Source: Haladaptatus pallidirubidus (GTDB lineage: Archaea; Halobacteriota; Halobacteria; Halobacteriales; Haladaptataceae). Taken from it: a stretch of 64,000 bases of DNA. The translations under genes and the position numbers were made by a program. The number at the start of each line of letters is the position of its first letter. The first letter of the stretch is position 1. This document shows, piece after piece, positions 7,994 to 17,213 of this stretch. Under the pieces are notes generated by a model. The model saw nothing but the letters and a program-made list of their open reading frames with translations. It made no database searches and had not been told where the DNA came from. The stretch is taken from contig NZ_CP085301.1 in the NCBI RefSeq assembly GCF_020700235.1, forward strand, positions 2,356,001 through 2,420,000, given 5' to 3'.

Positions 7994-8406
7994 TCACGTC
8001 GCCAACAGCGCAACCGCGCCGATTGCGAGACCGATTCCCGCCATATCTCGCACACTTACCGATTCGCCGAGGAAAACGACGCCGAGGACGGCGGCGACGA
8101 CGAAGTAGAGCGCCGTCACGGTCGTCGCAATTGCCGTGTTTCCGTACTGATCGCGGCGTAGTAGCTTATCGACCCGACGCCGGAGAACAGGCCGCCGACG
8201 ATTGCGAACGCGACCCCCGAATCGGTGAGCGTCACCGGCCCCGACTGCGAGGCAATGTAGAGGGTTGCGACGCCGACACCGATGGCGTAGGAAATCGCCA
8301 TCGCCACCTCCGGTTCGAGGGTTCGGGTGGCGTAGTCGGCGAACACGGCCCACACTCCCCACGCGATCATTCCGATCAGAGCGAAAAGAATTGCAGTACG
8401 AACCAT
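7994..8406 (-). pseudogene. EamA/DMT-family transporter, frameshifted
   Basis: The first part reads MVRTAILFALIGMIAWGVWA ... LFSGVGSISYYAAIS. A one-base shift near 8145-8155 moves the frame to QYGNTAIATTVTALYFVVAA followed by VLGVVFLGESVSVRDMAGIG and a C-terminus IGAVALLAT. Joined, they give a ~137-residue protein with four or five hydrophobic segments, like single-EamA-domain transporters. As it stands, the last two helices are lost from the reading frame. An in-frame ATG at 8445 is an alternative start. A single lesion could also be a sequence error. Confidence 0.75.
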
Positions 8407-8605
8407 GTACTCGGCCACGAACCGTACGGACGAATGGCTTCCCATTCCGGCGTTTCAGGCGGTGGCTGTCGGCGGTCAGTAGGTGGCTATCGACGGACAG
8501 AGGAGGGTACGACTGAAATCAACGAACGGCTGTAGATAGACAGAAAGCGCCTGTCTCCGGCGTAGGACGGTCATAACAAACGGTGGAAATCACGACCATT
8601 CGCGC

Positions 8606-9946
8606 ATGATACGTACCGCGACACTCGTGTTGTCCGTCGTCGTCGCCGCGGGGATGATGTTCCCCAGTGGCGCGGCGGAACTTCAAACGGAACCGGAACC
8701 AACCGAACGCTGGAATCAAACCTACGGCGGTTCTGGCGACGACATCTTCAACGACGTTGCGCGAACCGAGGACGGAGGATACATCCTCGTCGGAGAAATC
8801 GAAAACTCCGGAACCGGCATCGACGGCTGGGTCGTGAAAATCGACGACGACGGCAAACAGGAGTGGGAACGAACCTTATCGGGGCCGGGCACCGATAGAT
8901 TGTACTCGGTCGTAGCGGACGACGACGGCGGTGCGATGGTCGCCGGGCGAACAGACCAGGGCGGAAGTGCGACAGGATGGATCGTCGAACTGGATTCGAA
9001 CGGCGAAACGCAGAGCGAACGAACGCCCGGAACGGGCGCGTTTTACGGACTTGAACGGGACGAGAACGGGTACGTTCTCGCGGGGTGGACGAGCGATTCG
9101 GGCACGAAGGGTTGGCTGTTAAAACTCGACGGGTCGGGTGAAAAAGCGTGGGAGGAAACCTACGCCGCACCGGGCGAGTATTCGTCCGGGCAGTTCAAAG
9201 GAGTCGTTCCAGCGTCGAACGGCTACTTCGTCGCGGGCGAAGTCGAAGGGAGTAGTCAGGATGCGTGGGCGATGCGCATCGGGAACGATGGCGAACGACG
9301 GTGGCAGAAAACAGCTGGCGGATCGGACAGAGAGGCGATTTGGGCCGCGACGGGCGGCGACGACGGAATCGTCCTCTCCGGCGAGTCCGAAAGCGGCGAC
9401 TCCCGAGACGGATTGGTGTTGAAATACGACGCGAACGGCGAGCTGGCGTGGGAGAACCGATACGGCGAGGACGACGTCGATTGGCTCGATTCGGCGATAA
9501 AAACGGACGACGGGGGCTATCTCTTCACCGGCGGAACGCTGACCGGCGGAATCGGCAGCGCGGACGGATACGTGGTGAAAACCGGCGGTGATGGCACCGT
9601 TCAGTGGGAGAACGCCTACGGAAGCGCGCAGTGGGACAAGCCGTTTCCCGCGGTGAAAGCTCATAACGGCGGCTATCTCTTGGCAGGACAGACGGGCGGA
9701 TTCGGGGCCGAAGGAATGGATGGTTGGGTGCTTCATCTCGGACTAGATGGACGAACGTCGGACTCAAACGGGACGACGAACGGTGACGGTTCGGGGGCGG
9801 GTGGAGCTACCGACACGGACGAGTCCGCACCGACTGCACAGTCGGAAGACGAACGAACCGGAAACACGAGTTTACCCGGATTTACCGGCGTAGTAGCAAT
9901 TGCCGCAGTTGCTCTATCGGTACTCATCTGGCGGCGGCGGAGGTAG
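8606..9946 (+). CDS. Secreted repeat protein with PGF-CTERM anchor
   Basis: A 446-residue exported protein. Residues 1-27 form a signal peptide (hydrophobic core TLVLSVVVAAGMMF). Residues ~35-375 hold about seven repeats of 45-50 residues of the type W..TYGGSGDD....V..T.DGGY.L.GE....DGWV.K.D..G, consistent with a beta-propeller. An Asp/Thr/Gly-rich linker follows. The C-terminus has LPGFTGVVAIAAVALSVLIW and a four-Arg tail, the PGF-CTERM signal recognised by archaeosortase A, which swaps the helix for a lipid anchor. Predicted location is the cell surface; the ligand is unknown. Confidence 0.85.
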   Translation: MIRTATLVLSVVVAAGMMFPSGAAELQTEPEPTERWNQTYGGSGDDIFNDVARTEDGGYILVGEIENSGTGIDGWVVKIDDDGKQEWERTLSGPGTDRLYSVVADDDGGAMVAGRTDQGGSATGWIVELDSNGETQSERTPGTGAFYGLERDENGYVLAGWTSDSGTKGWLLKLDGSGEKAWEETYAAPGEYSSGQFKGVVPASNGYFVAGEVEGSSQDAWAMRIGNDGERRWQKTAGGSDREAIWAATGGDDGIVLSGESESGDSRDGLVLKYDANGELAWENRYGEDDVDWLDSAIKTDDGGYLFTGGTLTGGIGSADGYVVKTGGDGTVQWENAYGSAQWDKPFPAVKAHNGGYLLAGQTGGFGAEGMDGWVLHLGLDGRTSDSNGTTNGDGSGAGGATDTDESAPTAQSEDERTGNTSLPGFTGVVAIAAVALSVLIWRRRR

Positions 9947-10051
9947 GAGGTGAATCAAGCGTTTCCAAATAAGAATAATAAGGCGAGTATTCGTGCGAAT
10001 TTTAAGAGAGTTAAATTTTGTTGCGGATTTCAATACTATTGGACAAAATAT

Positions 10052-10083
10052 TTTCATATATTATAACTAGTTAAAATATGAAA
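10052..10083. repeat. AT-rich imperfect inverted repeat
   Basis: The segment begins TTTCATATATT and ends AAAATATGAAA, with matching arms of about 12 bases around a CTAG centre. It lies about 77 bases before the HalOD1 gene and 105 bases after the surface-protein stop. It could be a terminator-like structure or an operator; nothing decides between them. Confidence 0.3.
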
Positions 10084-10159
10084 TTGTTTATCGTCAATCG
10101 GGATTCTTTTATCCTTGAAACCAGTCTGACTTGCTAACCAACTGAGTCGTGACGAGACA

Positions 10160-10486
10160 ATGAAAGGAGAGAAGCTGGCAGAAAGAATGAATAAGCACGA
10201 TACGGACGAACGTATCGCCTACCGAATCACCAGTGACGTTGATAGGGTAAGCACGAGGGTCATTCGCGGCGTCGAAGAAATCGTCGGGGAGGATGACGAC
10301 CGACGGACGTGGCTCTACAACAGCATCGACCCGGACGCACTCGACGCACTTTTCAGCCAAAAACACAGCGGCGGTTCCCGGGAGGACGGAAAGGTCGTCT
10401 TTACCGCCCGAGGCTGTAAAATCGTCGTTCACGGTGACGGTGAAATTCATATCTACGCACCGGAAGCTCACGATTCCGACGAGTAG
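10160..10486 (+). CDS. HalOD1 output-domain protein
   Basis: A 108-residue protein. The segments STRVIRGVEEIVGED, LYNSIDPDALDALF and FTARGCKIVVHGDGEIHIY match the halobacterial output domain HalOD1, usually found alone or at the end of archaeal signalling chains and thought to be a response output module. No kinase or receiver domain is fused to it and no two-component partner is adjacent. An AT-rich inverted repeat lies upstream. Confidence 0.8.
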   Translation: MKGEKLAERMNKHDTDERIAYRITSDVDRVSTRVIRGVEEIVGEDDDRRTWLYNSIDPDALDALFSQKHSGGSREDGKVVFTARGCKIVVHGDGEIHIYAPEAHDSDE

Positions 10487-10545
10487 TCGAGACGTTTCGA
10501 AACGGTATTGATGACGCGCCCGCGAGTGGCGTCAAGAGCCGATTG

Positions 10546-10782
10546 ATGACCAACAAAGCAACCGTTTCCTTCCGCGAACTGTGCCGCGAGCTGCCGGTTC
10601 AGACCGGGCTGTTCAGTTTCGGGCCAGTGGCAATCGGGCTAGCCCAGTTGTGGAACGGCCTCGTCCACGGGACGACGGTTTCGTTCCACGCTCTGTTCGC
10701 GATCGTCATGGTCGCGTTCGCGGTGCTCGCCACGCGCTATCATCTCGCCACTTTCCGACTGGATAAGCTAGAACGAAAGTAG
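10546..10782 (+). CDS. Small two-helix membrane protein
   Basis: A 78-residue protein with two hydrophobic segments, roughly residues 20-40 (LFSFGPVAIGLAQLW) and 45-65 (FHALFAIVMVAFAVLATRY), ending in a charged tail RLDKLERK. The ATG at 10546 is preceded by an in-frame TTG; I chose ATG. No family is recognised. It lies 60 bases after the HalOD1 gene in the same direction and could be co-transcribed. Confidence 0.6.
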   Translation: MTNKATVSFRELCRELPVQTGLFSFGPVAIGLAQLWNGLVHGTTVSFHALFAIVMVAFAVLATRYHLATFRLDKLERK

Positions 10783-10809
10783 TCGAACGGATTTGCCTGC
10801 CATTGCCGG

Positions 10810-11226
10810 TTAGGCAGTTCCAGCAGGTGCGCCCGCTCTCGCTTTTCGGCCAGCGTAGGCGTTGTACCCCGCGATGACGGCGACGATGACACCAGAAACG
10901 ATGTCGCTCCAAAACGCCGCGCCCACGGTCATCGCGAACGGAACCAGAATCATCCACAGTCCTAACAGCGCGACGAACGACGAACTTCCGACGCTAGCGG
11001 TAAGTCCCTTCGTCATGCGATAGTAGTTATATCCGGCGACGAGGAAAATTGCAGCCCCGATGATGATGTTGTTCCAGTAGCTCGTTATCGACATCGTTGG
11101 ATAGATGAACGCCGAGATGAATATCCACGCTCCGACGAGCGATACGAAGCCGCTCAACCACTTCAAGTTCGACGTGTTGGTGTCCGTGGTGCGTGCCGTC
11201 CGTTCCCTCGTTTCGGTTTCACTCAT
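10810..11226 (-). CDS. SPW repeat membrane protein
   Basis: A 138-residue membrane protein with four hydrophobic segments in two copies of the SPW-type repeat: LVGAWIFISAFIYP ... YWNNIIIGAAIFLVAGYNYY and LLGLWMILVPFAM ... FWSDIVSGVIVAVIAGYNAY. SPW proteins are common in haloarchaea and some bacteria; their function is unknown. The N-terminal ~25 residues are hydrophilic and Thr-rich. A second SPW-like gene is at 53024-53416. Confidence 0.8.
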   Translation of the reverse strand: MSETETRERTARTTDTNTSNLKWLSGFVSLVGAWIFISAFIYPTMSITSYWNNIIIGAAIFLVAGYNYYRMTKGLTASVGSSSFVALLGLWMILVPFAMTVGAAFWSDIVSGVIVAVIAGYNAYAGRKARAGAPAGTA

Positions 11227-11348
11227 GGTTTTCCCTCCGTGTCGAGATAGAGTGAGCGAGCGAATAAAGCGAGCGACCGTTCACGAACTAATGGCCCATT
11301 ACGGGCGACGAACGGTAACTTTTCAGCCACAAATAGTTGTTTTGAACC

Positions 11349-13406
11349 TTACAGACGACCAGGGTCGTAGGTTTCGAACCACTCGGTCAACTGCTCGATG
11401 CGGTGAATCGCCCGGTCGGGGTCGCCGATGTTGTGGTGTTCGTCGGGATACACGACGAGTTTCGCGGGAACGTCTTGCTTTTTGACGCTGACGTAGAGCT
11501 GTTCGGACTGCGACGGCGGGCACCGCCAATCTTCACCGCCTGCCGTAACCAACAGGGGTGTCTCGACGTTGCCGACATCGGTGATGCTGGACGCGGAACC
11601 GTAGGTTTCAGCATTTTCCCACGGAAGGCCGAAATCGTTCTCCCACCATTTGTGGGCGTCGTCGGTGCCGTAACACGACCGTAAATCGTAGATGCCGTGT
11701 TCCGCCGCGGCACCCGCAAACCGATTCGTGTTCGTGATGAGGTAGCCGGTCGTGATGCCGCCGTAGGAAAATCCCGTGGCGAACGTGCGGTCGGTATCGA
11801 CCCAGCCTCGTTCGACGAGGTGCTCGACGCCAGAGACCACGTCCTCGGCTTCGCACGACCCCCACGCGCCGCGAAGGACTTCGCTGAATTCCCGGCCGTA
11901 GGAACTGCTTCCGCGATAGTTGGGACAGAGGACGACGTACCCCTTGTCGGTCCAGTACGCGTAGTCGAAAGCGAACTCCGGCGTGTCGTAGGAAATCGGC
12001 CCGCCGTGGATGGAGACGATGAGGGGGTGAGGGTCGGAATCCTCCGGGTCGAAATTCGCGGGCAGGTAGACGATACCCTCGATATCGTCGCCGGAATCGT
12101 TCTCGTAGACGACGCGTCGACAACCGGGCATGGCGTGTGACTCCTCGAACGCCCCGTTGAGAGTCGTGAGTCGGGTTGGTTCGCCGGATTCGAGGTCGTC
12201 AGCATCCAGCGCGTACAGGTCACCGACCGTCTCCGGTTCGGTTGTTAGGAGTGCAATCGTCTCGCCCGCGTGGTCGAAGGTTCGAATCGTTCGGTAGTCG
12301 CCCTGCGATTCGAAGGTGTACTCCGGGTCGCTCCCGTCGGCGAAACAACGGGCGAGTCGGGTGCTTCCCTCGTCGCCGATTGGAGCCAATAGTGTTTCCG
12401 CATCCAGCCAGCGGACGCGGTTCGCGTGGGCCACGGTTCGGTCGAGCGAGTCGGTAATCGACCGATACTCGTCAGTTTCTGCGTCTGCGACGAACACCTG
12501 CGTCGGGATGTGCCAGTTGATTGCGTCGCTGGCGGTAAAGGCAAAGTGGTCACCGTCAGGGCTCCATCGGGGTGCGTTTGCGTAGAGATTCGTGTCGGTG
12601 ACCTGCCGGAGTTTGTCCCCGTTGGGGTCGATTGTGTACACGTCTACCGCACCGGAGTCGTCCGGCCGCTCAGTTCGGTTCGAAAGGAATGCGATTCGTT
12701 CCAGCCCCCACGCGGGTTGCAATCCCGTCCCCGGTTCGTGCGCGCCGCCGCCGTAGGCGTCGTCGAGTCGACGCTCCTCGCGCGTCGCCACGTCCACGAC
12801 GAACAGATAGGTCGTCACGTCGTCCAAGAGACCTTTTCCGTCGAACCGGTGCTGAAGCCGGGAAATCTCGACCGGGCCGCCGTCTCGACGTTCCGCAAGA
12901 TACGCCGCCTGTTCGTCGGTCGGGTCGCGCGCGGAGACGACGATCCGTTCGCTCTCCGGCCCCCAATCGAATTCTCGGACACCCTCCTCGCGGGTCGTCA
13001 CCTGTCGGGCGTCGCCACCGCGCGCGAGATCGAACATCCACACCTGCGATTTCGGTTCGTCGTCGATTTCGTCGTTCTCGTCTCTTCCTTCCTCGTCGTC
13101 CGAATCACAATCTCCATTTTGAACCGAAAGCGCGGCGTCCTCGTCTCGCGCCGCCAAAAACGCGAGCTTCGACCCATCGGGCGACCATTTCGGAGACCCC
13201 GCGTCGGATGCACGAGAAAGTCGGTAGGGAGAGTCGCTACCGTCCGTCGGCACGACGAACAAGGAGGTTCGTCGGTCGTCTTCGTCGCGGTCGAACTCGC
13301 TCGCGACGAAGGCGAGTCGGTCGCCGTCGGGCGACAGCGCGAGGTCGGCCGCGAGCGTCAAATCGTAAAAATCGCTAGCTTCGAACGTCCCAGTCATCGA
13401 TGGCAT
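11349..13406 (-). CDS. S9 family serine peptidase (acylaminoacyl-peptidase type)
   Basis: A 685-residue alpha/beta hydrolase of the prolyl oligopeptidase family, which removes N-terminal acyl-amino acids or cuts short peptides. An N-terminal beta-propeller (from LTLAADLALSPDGDRLAFVA, with repeated SPDG motifs) precedes the hydrolase domain starting near IVSIHGGP. The triad is visible: Ser547 in GFSYGG, Asp626 in AGGEDWRCPP, His657/658 in PDEHHNIG. No signal peptide, so cytoplasmic. Loops near residues 70-90 are strongly acidic, as usual for halophiles. The length is typical of the family. Confidence 0.92.
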   Translation of the reverse strand: MPSMTGTFEASDFYDLTLAADLALSPDGDRLAFVASEFDRDEDDRRTSLFVVPTDGSDSPYRLSRASDAGSPKWSPDGSKLAFLAARDEDAALSVQNGDCDSDDEEGRDENDEIDDEPKSQVWMFDLARGGDARQVTTREEGVREFDWGPESERIVVSARDPTDEQAAYLAERRDGGPVEISRLQHRFDGKGLLDDVTTYLFVVDVATREERRLDDAYGGGAHEPGTGLQPAWGLERIAFLSNRTERPDDSGAVDVYTIDPNGDKLRQVTDTNLYANAPRWSPDGDHFAFTASDAINWHIPTQVFVADAETDEYRSITDSLDRTVAHANRVRWLDAETLLAPIGDEGSTRLARCFADGSDPEYTFESQGDYRTIRTFDHAGETIALLTTEPETVGDLYALDADDLESGEPTRLTTLNGAFEESHAMPGCRRVVYENDSGDDIEGIVYLPANFDPEDSDPHPLIVSIHGGPISYDTPEFAFDYAYWTDKGYVVLCPNYRGSSSYGREFSEVLRGAWGSCEAEDVVSGVEHLVERGWVDTDRTFATGFSYGGITTGYLITNTNRFAGAAAEHGIYDLRSCYGTDDAHKWWENDFGLPWENAETYGSASSITDVGNVETPLLVTAGGEDWRCPPSQSEQLYVSVKKQDVPAKLVVYPDEHHNIGDPDRAIHRIEQLTEWFETYDPGRL

Positions 13407-13473
13407 AACTCGGTCCGGACATATAGATGTACGTTCGCCAGCAAGTCACACGCGAAAACGCCGGATGCAGGAC

Positions 13474-14627
13474 TCAGGCGACGTTTCGCTCGGAAACCGT
13501 TTCCCCGTTTTCGAACCGCTCGCTGTCCAATCCGGAAACGTCCACGAGCGACGACTCGCCCTCGAAAACGAGTTCCGAGACGATTTTTTCCGGTCGCTGG
13601 TGCGTGCTGAATCCGTGGCCGGAAAAGCCGACGGGGGTGATAAAGCCCGGAACCGTCTTCTCGATAATGGGGTGATGGTCGGGGGTGACGGCGTACAGAC
13701 CCGCCCATCCCTGTTTGACGCGAGAATCCGGGGCGAAGTAGGTCGCCGTGTTACCCGCGCGTTCCAGCGCCTCGACGGTCCAATCGAGGCCGGTGGTTCG
13801 GTCGTAGGCGTTCGGGTCGGCGAACGAATCGGAAGCGGAATCGAAATGGCCACCGACGAAGGCAGAGCCCTCGCGCTCCGGGCGAAAGTACGACCCGGTG
13901 TCGAGGTCGATTGTCAGCGGCACCGATTCCGGAATCGGTGCCGCCGGTTCGACAACGGCGATTTGACGGCGTTCGGGAGCGACCGGCAGGTGGATTCCGG
14001 CCATCTCCGCTATTCGGCCCGCCCACGGCCCGTTGGCGTTGACGACGTAATCCGCGTCGAGACGACCGCCGGTCGTCTCGACGCCAACGACGGAATCACC
14101 CTTCCGAACAACGTCGGCTACTTCCGCACCGGTTCGAATCTCCACCCCCGCCTCTCGGGCGCGCGCGTGGCGAATCCCTGTAGCGCGATCTGGGGATCCG
14201 CGAAGCCATCCGTCGGACAGTAGGTGGCACCTCGAAATTCTTCGCTCTGTAGTCCGGGGCAGTGTTCGCGGACGTCTTCGGGCGTGACCAGTTCGCTCGG
14301 AACACCACGTTCGTTCAGCATAGTGAGGGTATCGGCGAACGATCCGGCGGTTTCCTCCTCCCACGCGAGGAAGAGGTACCCCGGACGTCGATACGCTATG
14401 TCGGTTCCGAACTCCGCTTCGAATCGCTCTCACACTCGCACGCTCGCCAGCGAGAGTTCGACGTTGACGGGTGTCGAAAACTGATCTCTAATGCCGCCCG
14501 CGGAGCATTCGGTGCTTCCCGCGCCGATATTCGAGCGTTCACAGACCACGACATCAGCCCCTCGCTCGGCGAGATAGTGGGCACTCGAACAACCGACGAT
14601 TCCCCCGCCGATGACGACGATTTTCAT
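13474..14627 (-). pseudogene. FAD-dependent amino acid oxidase (DadA/sarcosine oxidase type), decayed
   Basis: The N-terminus MKIVVIGGGIVGCSSAHYLA is a clear FAD-binding Rossmann motif. After LSLASVRV an in-frame TGA (14430-14432) stops the frame; the same frame then continues ERFEAEFGTDIAYRRPGYLF through QIALQGFATRA. In a GC-repeat near 14157-14168 the frame shifts and goes on as REAGVEIRTGAEVADVV to the C-terminus, with VNANGPWAG and GFSGHGFS typical of the family. So there is one nonsense codon and one frameshift. The intact parent would be ~380 residues, oxidising a D- or N-methyl amino acid. It is divergent from an ornithine cyclodeaminase-like gene. Confidence 0.85.
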
Positions 14628-14701
14628 GGTCGGAGTACGATCTTCCGGGTAATAATCGTTCCACCGACGGAAAATAAGGGGATACGGGACGAACCATCGG
14701 T

Positions 14702-15673
14702 ATGGTTCGAATCCTCTCCGACGACGACGTGGAATCGGTTCTCGACGTAAATTCCCTCCTCCCGGTCGTACGGGACGCGTTCGTCAAACAAGGTCGGGGC
14801 GAAGTCGAGCGACCGGAGCGCCCCCATTTTCCCGTCGGTGCCGGACTCGCAGATGGCCCGCTCGGAACCGGCCTCGTCATGCCCGCGTACATCCACGGTG
14901 CAGCCTACTACGCCACGAAACTGGTCGGCGTACACGAGAAAAACGCCGAACGGGGACTTCCGACCGTCAACGCACAGATCGCCCTCACGGAGGCCGAAAC
15001 AGGCCGACCAACTGCCTTCCTCGCCGGGACGAAAATCACGAACGCGAGAACCGGTTGCATCGGCGGTCTCGCGGTGAGCGAACTCACAACAGCTCCCGTC
15101 GAACTCGCGCTCATCGGCGCCGGAACGCAGGCGCGGTGGCAGGCGCGCTGTATCGCCGCCGCGACAGATCTCCGTCGGATCCGGGTGTACTCGCCGAGCG
15201 ATTCCAAACGCGACTGTGCCCACACGTTGGAATCCGAACTCGGAATCCGAACCGAAGCAGTCGCGTCGGCCGACGATGCCGTCTCGGGTTCGAACGTCGT
15301 CGTCACCGCGACGACCGCCACCGAACCCGTGTTCTCCGGCGGTTCGCTCGACGAAGGAGTCGTCGTCGTCGCCGTCGGTGCGTACACCGCCGAAACCCGC
15401 GAACTCGACCGGACGACGATAGACCGCGCCGACAGAATCTTCGCGGACGTGCCGGAGGAGGTGATAGAAATCGGCGACCTGCGAGCGACCGACTGCGCGA
15501 AAGACGACCTCATTCCGTTTTCCGACGTGGTTGAGAAACGGTCTGGGCGCGAATCCGAATCGGAGATCATCGTGGTTGAAAGCGTCGGAACCGCCGTGCT
15601 GGACGCCGCCGCAAGCGAGCACGTGTACGAACGAGCGAGCGAGAGAAATATCGGCGAGGAAGTCGAGCTGTAG
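14702..15673 (+). CDS. Ornithine cyclodeaminase/mu-crystallin family protein
   Basis: A 323-residue NAD(P)-dependent enzyme of the ornithine cyclodeaminase, mu-crystallin, alanine dehydrogenase and ketimine reductase family. It starts directly on the typical MVRILSDDDVESVLD. The segments TKLVGVHEKNAERGLPTVNA and GTKITNARTGCIGGLA form the substrate side, and LALIGAGTQARWQARCI the NAD-binding turn. Which reaction it runs cannot be told from sequence. It diverges from a broken FAD-dependent amino acid oxidase 74 bases away; the two could once have formed one D- or imino-acid pathway. Confidence 0.87.
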   Translation: MVRILSDDDVESVLDVNSLLPVVRDAFVKQGRGEVERPERPHFPVGAGLADGPLGTGLVMPAYIHGAAYYATKLVGVHEKNAERGLPTVNAQIALTEAETGRPTAFLAGTKITNARTGCIGGLAVSELTTAPVELALIGAGTQARWQARCIAAATDLRRIRVYSPSDSKRDCAHTLESELGIRTEAVASADDAVSGSNVVVTATTATEPVFSGGSLDEGVVVVAVGAYTAETRELDRTTIDRADRIFADVPEEVIEIGDLRATDCAKDDLIPFSDVVEKRSGRESESEIIVVESVGTAVLDAAASEHVYERASERNIGEEVEL

Positions 15674-15966
15674 AGATTTCCCGATGGATATCTAGCGAGA
15701 CATCCGTAGAGTTAGATGGACAGCATTCTGTATTGAGCTGTCGGAAACAATCGTGGCGAAACGAGATATATGAGAAGGTTTCTGTATAGTTATCCAGGTT
15801 GTTATTCGATTCTCAGCGGGACAGCCGCACCGCAAATTCAGCCCTAATGAACGTAAATCGGCCGCACCATGACGGTTATCTGTTTAGCTTTCTAGATAGA
15901 TATCTGGATAGGTAGAAATATAGATAACCATCTGTATAGTTTGACTCACTTGTCTGACGAGAATTT
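15674..15966. repeat. AT-rich repeat region upstream of parA (candidate centromere)
   Basis: This 293-base gap holds degenerate copies of an ATATCT-purine motif: GATATCTAGCGAGACAT (15687-15703) and AGATATCTGGATAGGTAGA (15898-15916), plus two copies of TCTGTATAGTT (around 15780 and 15931). Similar motifs recur after the operon at 17214-17360. Repeats flanking a ParA operon are typical of a partition site, but copies here are few and degenerate. TGTATAGTT near 15932-15941 may be the parA TATA box. Confidence 0.45.
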
Positions 15967-16830
15967 ATGAGTGGTAAGCGTATAACGATCGACTGTATGA
16001 AACGAGCCATCACACTGTGGAGCGAATCCGGCGGGGTCGGTAAGACGACCATGGCGACCAACGTGGCCGCCGCGCTGGGACGGCGGGACGAACGAGTTCT
16101 CGTGGTCGATTTAGACCCCCAATTGGGAAGTTTGACCGACCACGTCGGTTATCAAGAATTGAAGACGGGCGACCGCGATCATCTCGGTCACGTTCTGCTG
16201 GACGACGAGAAAGATATTCGGTCGCTCATCGTCGAAACCGCGGATTTCGACCTCGTTCCGTCGCACGAGGGACTCGCAAACATCGAAAGCGAGATGGCCG
16301 CCCGGAACACCTCGCTTCGGGAATTTCAACTGCGTTCCGCGCTGAAAACGGTCGCGAGCGAGTACGATTACTTCATCATCGACCCGCCCGCAACCCTGAA
16401 CGTCCTCGTGGACAACGCGCTGGTCGCGGCGCGAAACGTGCTGATTCCAATCGAACTCACGCGAAAAGGGAGCATCTCCATCGAAGGGCTGGAAGACACC
16501 CTCGATAGCATGGAACGCGGATTTCAGAAGTTCGACGATAGTTTCAAACTCGGCATTCTCGCCGTCGTTCCGAACGAAGTCGGCGACTCCAACATCTACC
16601 GCGACACGCGGGACGAACTGGAGAGCGGCGGAAAACCGGTAACGCCCTTCGGCGTGCGAAAGCGGGACGTGCTGAAAGAGGCGTGGAAAGGACAGATGAA
16701 CCTGTTCGAATTCGCGGAAAGCGACGAAACCCGTGAGCTGCGAGAGTACGAAAAAGACCTGCTTTCGAACTTCGAGCAGCTAGCCCGAATCGTCGAACAA
16801 GGAACCGTCGATGTGGAGGTAGAAGCATGA
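15967..16830 (+). CDS. ParA-family ATPase
   Basis: A 287-residue Walker-type partition ATPase. Residues 19-28 read SESGGVGKTT: the P-loop is intact, but the lysine that normally precedes GG in ParA (KGGVGKTT) is serine here. DLDPQLGSLTDHVGY is the switch I region and YDYFIIDPPATLNVL the Walker B region. ParA proteins move plasmid or chromosome cargo over the nucleoid. The ATG at 15967 has a TATA-like box ~30 bases upstream; an internal ATG at 15997 is the alternative. It overlaps the next gene by four bases (ATGA), so the two are probably translated together. Confidence 0.88.
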   Translation: MSGKRITIDCMKRAITLWSESGGVGKTTMATNVAAALGRRDERVLVVDLDPQLGSLTDHVGYQELKTGDRDHLGHVLLDDEKDIRSLIVETADFDLVPSHEGLANIESEMAARNTSLREFQLRSALKTVASEYDYFIIDPPATLNVLVDNALVAARNVLIPIELTRKGSISIEGLEDTLDSMERGFQKFDDSFKLGILAVVPNEVGDSNIYRDTRDELESGGKPVTPFGVRKRDVLKEAWKGQMNLFEFAESDETRELREYEKDLLSNFEQLARIVEQGTVDVEVEA

Positions 16831-17213
16831 CCAAAGACGACCGATACGGCGCAACTGACGACGACTACGGGGAGTATTCCGCAGAAGCGGAATCGGAAGC
16901 GAATGCAGAAGATTCGGAATCGGAATCATCGAATACGGGTGAGAACGTCGAAACGAACGGCAGCACCGAACCGGACGCATTGCCGTTCATTTTCGCACGA
17001 CGAACCGTGAAAGCCGACCGCGAGGCGATGCCTGTGTACGTACAAGACACAACTGCAGGGAAAATCAACGACCTCGAACGGGAGCTGAGCCAACAGTTCG
17101 ACGGCGACAAAGTGATGGCACTAGACGTGCGCGAAGCCCTCATTCGTGCAGGATTAGAAAACGCAAACGACGTTCAACGAGTGATGAAGGAATGGGGGTA
17201 CGGACGACGATAA
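16827..17213 (+). CDS. Small acidic ParA partner (candidate centromere binder)
   Basis: A 128-residue protein overlapping parA by four bases. Residues 1-55 are disordered and very acidic (Glu/Asp/Ser-rich, with YGATDDDYGEYSAEAESEAN). The C-terminal ~70 residues are basic and structured: FARRTVKADREAMPVYVQD, then DLERELSQQFDGDKVMALDV and REALIRAGLENANDV. The VYVQDTTAGKINDLE section could form a ribbon-helix-helix DNA-binding unit, like small ParB substitutes of plasmids. This function is inferred from position and shape, not from a recognised family. Confidence 0.7.
   Translation: MTKDDRYGATDDDYGEYSAEAESEANAEDSESESSNTGENVETNGSTEPDALPFIFARRTVKADREAMPVYVQDTTAGKINDLERELSQQFDGDKVMALDVREALIRAGLENANDVQRVMKEWGYGRR

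Noticed and set aside
12426..13610. Long open frame antisense to the S9 peptidase
   Set aside because: Composition is basic and Val/Arg-rich, with no domain; the peptidase on the other strand has its full catalytic triad.
14128..14142. GGTTCGAATC as a tRNA T-arm
   Set aside because: It lies inside the coding frame of the oxidase pseudogene and no cloverleaf can be built around it. No tRNA was found elsewhere either.
14665..14690. ACCGACGGAAAATAAGGGGA as a further ORB
   Set aside because: It has GAC in place of AAC before the CGGAAA and its G tail is out of register; it lies between two divergent genes and probably is chance.
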